8,586 nt of DNA from Pseudomonadota bacterium (GTDB lineage Bacteria; Pseudomonadota; Alphaproteobacteria; Rhizobiales; Beijerinckiaceae), in assembly GCA_028876585.1 (NCBI GenBank), contig JAGWRL010000154.1, positions 1-8,586 of the forward strand, written 5' to 3'. The translations under genes were made by a program, and so were the position numbers. This document shows, piece after piece, positions 6,371-8,586 of the stretch. Within the stretch, counting starts at the first letter, position 1. Every line of letters begins with the position of its first letter. The notes under the pieces were generated by a model. It had not been told where the DNA came from. It was given only the letters and a program-made list of their open reading frames with translations, and did no database searches.

Positions 6371-7753
6371 ATGGAGCGTCTTGAGAACCGACCCCTGGAA
6401 GAATTGGCCGTCGGCGACCGATTCGTGGCCACGCACGCCTTCGACATCGCCGACATCGAGCGCATCGCCGCCGCCGCCAGCGGCTTCGACCCGCAGATTG
6501 CGGCGAGCGGCCTCGCCTCCGCCAACGCCTTCCTTGACGCGACCTCGCGTCTGTCCTGGGCGAGCTTGTGGCTCGCCGGCGTGGTCGCGGCGCGGTTTCC
6601 CGGCGTCGGCGTGCTGCCGCTGTCGTCGATGGTCGAAACCCGCGCCGCGCCGACGCCCGGCCAGACGATGACGCTGGCGCTGGTGGTGCGCGAGCGCCGC
6701 GAGGACGGCCGGCGGGTGACGATCGAAGCGCACGCCGCCGACCCGCGCGGCGATCTCGCGATGTCGGCGACGCTCGAACTGGTCGCGCCGCTGGAGAAGA
6801 CGGTCGTCCGCGACGCGGATGCGCCGCCGGCGCCGCACGAGAAGGGCGCGCGCGGCCGGCGCCTGCTCGACATGGCGCGCCGCCTGCCGGCGCTGCGCAC
6901 GGCGGTGGTGCATCCCGTCGACGCGGCCTCGCTCACCGGCGCGGTGGAAGCGCACAAGCTCGGCCTGATCGTGGCCGTGCTGGTGGGGCCGGAGGCGAAA
7001 ATCCGCCGCGCCGCCGAGGCGGCGGGCATCGATCTCTTAGGCTTCGAGATCGTCGCCGTCGAGCACAGCCACGCGGCCGCCGACGCGGCGGTGGCGCTGG
7101 CGCGCGAGGGCAAGGTCGAAGCGATCATGAAGGGCGCGCTGCACACCGACGAATTGATGCACGCCATCGTGCGCGCCGATTCCGGCCTGCGCACCGCCCG
7201 CCGCCTGAGCCATGTGTTCGCGGTCGACGCGCCCCATTACGCCCGGCCGTTGTTCATCACCGACGCGGCGGTCAACATCTACCCCTCGCTGATCGAAAAG
7301 CGCGACATCGTGCAGAACGCGATCGATCTGACCCACGCCCTCGGCGTCGTCGCGCCGCGCGTCGCGATCCTGTCAGCGGTCGAAACCGTGTCGCCCGACA
7401 TCCGCTCCACCATCGACGCGGCGGCTTTGTGCAAGATGGCCGATCGCGGTCAGATCACCGGCGCCAGGCTCGACGGACCGCTCGCCTTCGACAACGCCGT
7501 GTCGCCGGAGGCCGCCCGCACCAAAGGCATCGTGTCCGAAGTCGCCGGCCGCGCCGACATTCTCGTCGCGCCCGATCTGGAAGCCGGCAACATGATCGCC
7601 AAACAGCTCGAATATCTCGCCGACGCGGAACTCGCCGGCATCGTGCTCGGCGCCCGCGTCCCGATCATGCTGACGAGCCGCTCCGACGGCGTGCGGGCGC
7701 GGCTCGGCTCCTGCGCGCTGGCGTTGCTGATGAAGCGCGCCACGCAGGGGTAG
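6371..7753 (+). CDS. MaoC-like / phosphate acetyl(butyryl)transferase fusion
   Basis: A 460-residue cytosolic fusion. Residues about 10-140 form a MaoC-type hot-dog domain (WASLWLAGVVAARFPGVGVL followed by the LSSMVETRAAPTPG strand). Residues about 165-458 form a phosphate acyltransferase of the Pta/Ptb family, with ITDAAVNIYPSL (297-308), DIVQNAIDLTHALG (312-325), PDLEAGNMIAKQLEY (401-415) and MLTSRSDG (433-440). The second domain should exchange acyl groups between CoA and phosphate. This architecture is usually called bifunctional enoyl-CoA hydratase/phosphate acetyltransferase. Here the hydratase signature SGDxNPxH is replaced by SGFDPQI (37-43), so hydratase activity looks lost. AGGAG lies ten bases before ATG 6371. 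The gene follows znuB by 63 bases. The frequent partner, acetate kinase, is not next to it: tyrS converges from the right. Confidence 0.9.
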   Translation: MERLENRPLEELAVGDRFVATHAFDIADIERIAAAASGFDPQIAASGLASANAFLDATSRLSWASLWLAGVVAARFPGVGVLPLSSMVETRAAPTPGQTMTLALVVRERREDGRRVTIEAHAADPRGDLAMSATLELVAPLEKTVVRDADAPPAPHEKGARGRRLLDMARRLPALRTAVVHPVDAASLTGAVEAHKLGLIVAVLVGPEAKIRRAAEAAGIDLLGFEIVAVEHSHAAADAAVALAREGKVEAIMKGALHTDELMHAIVRADSGLRTARRLSHVFAVDAPHYARPLFITDAAVNIYPSLIEKRDIVQNAIDLTHALGVVAPRVAILSAVETVSPDIRSTIDAAALCKMADRGQITGARLDGPLAFDNAVSPEAARTKGIVSEVAGRADILVAPDLEAGNMIAKQLEYLADAELAGIVLGARVPIMLTSRSDGVRARLGSCALALLMKRATQG

Positions 7754-7805
7754 CGCGCGGGGTTCTCATACGAATTCCGGTTGATTGGTTCGCGCCCTTC
7801 ACCCC

Positions 7806-7914
7806 GTCATCGCGAGCGTGAGCCGAAGCGATCCACGTTTCCGCGGAGCCGAGCTTTATGCATAGGCGTACCATCACGGGGAGTTGGATTGCTTCGGCTC
7901 ACGCTCGCAATGAC
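7806..7914. repeat. long imperfect inverted repeat between converging genes
   Basis: Arms at 7806-7835 and 7885-7914 are 30 bases each and complementary except at two positions (one C:A mismatch and one G:T, a wobble in RNA). One further C:G pair (7805/7915) extends the stem. The left arm begins GTCATCGCGAGCGTGAGC and belongs to the 'GTCATTGCGAGCG…GAAGCAATCC' type of intergenic repeat common in alphaproteobacteria. The 49-base loop holds two small palindromes, CCGCGG (7841-7846) and TATGCATA (7857-7864). The transcript could fold into a strong hairpin from either strand. No T-run follows on either side, so it is not a standard intrinsic terminator, though it may still stop or stabilise the two converging messages. 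Confidence 0.85.
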
Positions 7915-7926
7915 GAACAAGCCGCG

Positions 7927-8586
7927 TCACACCGGCCGCAGCAGCACGTGCTTCTTGCGGCCGAGCGACAGTTTCACCGCGCCGTCGCGCAAGGCGTCGC
8001 GGCCGATCGTCGCCTTCTCGTCGCTCAGCGCCTCGTCGTTGACGCGCAGGCCGCCGCCGCGAATCTGGCGCCGCGCCTCGCCGGTCGAGGCGACCAGCCC
8101 GGCGCGCACGAAGGCCGATAGCGCGCCCAGCCCCGCGTCGAACTCGGAAGCGGGGATTTCGACGCTCGGCAGCGTGTCGGCGGCGACGCCCTCCTCGAAG
8201 GTTTGGCGCGCGGTTTCCGCCGCCTCTTCCGCGGCCGCGCGGCCATGCAGCAGCGCGGTCGCTTCCGTCGCCAGCGTCTTCTTGGCCTCGTTAATCTCGG
8301 CGCCTTGCAGCGCAGCCAGCCGCGCGATCTCGTCGATCGGCAGCAGCGTGAACAGCTTGAGGAACCGCGCGACGTCGGCGTCCTCGGTGTTGCGCCAGAA
8401 CTGCCAGTAATCGTAGGGGCTCAACATGCCCGCGTCGAGCCAGACGGCGCCGGCGGCGGTCTTGCCCATCTTGGCGCCCGACGCGGTGGTGATCAGCGGC
8501 GAGGTCAGCGCGTAGAGTTGCGAGGCTCCGAGCCGGCGGCCGAGGTCGGCCCCCATGACGATGTTGCCCCATTGGTCGGAGCCGCC
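7927..8586 (-). CDS. tyrS: tyrosyl-tRNA synthetase, C-terminal part (cut by right edge)
   Basis: The last 219 residues of a class I synthetase that charges tRNA-Tyr. The visible part starts at [10 protein letters not shown], the tyrosine-pocket motif of TyrRS, and continues to KMGKT (39-43 of the fragment), the KMSKS-loop equivalent. The helical anticodon-binding region with [14 protein letters not shown] follows (59-72), then a C-terminal S4-like RNA-binding domain (about 155-219, [17 protein letters not shown]). A full bacterial protein is about 410-420 residues, so roughly half, including the HIGH motif, lies beyond the window. The gene converges on the acyltransferase gene, with the inverted repeat between them. 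Confidence 0.97.
   Translation of the reverse strand, partial: GGSDQWGNIVMGADLGRRLGASQLYALTSPLITTASGAKMGKTAAGAVWLDAGMLSPYDYWQFWRNTEDADVARFLKLFTLLPIDEIARLAALQGAEINEAKKTLATEATALLHGRAAAEEAAETARQTFEEGVAADTLPSVEIPASEFDAGLGALSAFVRAGLVASTGEARRQIRGGGLRVNDEALSDEKATIGRDALRDGAVKLSLGRKKHVLLRPV

Noticed and set aside
6568..7821. 417-codon plus-strand open frame overlapping the acyltransferase fusion
   Set aside because: It is almost entirely Arg, Ala and Gly, a frame-shifted shadow of the real gene.
7754..7926. CRISPR or intrinsic terminator in the tyrS-proximal gap
   Set aside because: There is only one pair of inverted arms and no direct repeat series, and no T-run follows either arm.
8458..8472. KMGKT in place of KMSKS in TyrRS
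   Set aside because: This variant is common in bacterial TyrRS and keeps the essential lysines, so it is not an anomaly.

Overview
The window is high-GC and densely coded. Short gaps, overlapping start and stop codons, and an intergenic repeat of the 'GTCATTGCGAGCG…' type all suggest an alphaproteobacterium, most likely of the order Hyphomicrobiales (Rhizobiales). The family or genus cannot be fixed from this sequence alone. Seven genes lie wholly inside the window and two run off its ends.

Layout: (1) 1-309, minus strand: N-terminal part of a secreted-type protein resembling the NF038122 metalloprotease group, cut by the left edge. (2) 310-463: divergent intergenic region with a possible thrS promoter. 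(3) 464-2431 thrS (threonyl-tRNA synthetase), then 20 bases later 2452-3270, a DkgA-type aldo/keto reductase, probably co-transcribed. (4) 3288-3755, minus strand: zur, the zinc-responsive Fur-family repressor, tail to tail with the reductase. (5) 3756-3839: an 84-base divergent regulatory region with a near-perfect Zur box (ATGTTAT-AAC-ATAACAT) lying on the -10 element of a good sigma70-type promoter. (6) 3840-6307: znuA-znuC-znuB, a tightly packed zinc ABC importer operon. (7) 6371-7753: a MaoC-like/phosphate acyltransferase fusion. (8) 7754-7926: a gap holding a long imperfect inverted repeat between two converging genes. (9) 7927-8586, minus strand: the C-terminal half of tyrS, cut by the right edge.

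The most coherent unit is the zinc homeostasis locus. ZnuA should capture the metal in the periplasm, ZnuB passes it through the inner membrane and ZnuC supplies ATP hydrolysis. Zur with bound zinc should shut the operon off through the box under the promoter. Two details stand out. ZnuC ends in a His-rich tail (7 His in 14 residues), while ZnuA lacks the usual His-rich loop and appears to use Glu where many zinc-specific ZnuA proteins use His. Elsewhere, the phosphate acyltransferase fusion carries a hydratase-like domain that has lost its catalytic Asp/His signature, and no acetate kinase gene lies beside it.

I do not see a wholly new system. The genes belong to known families and the points of interest are variations on them.
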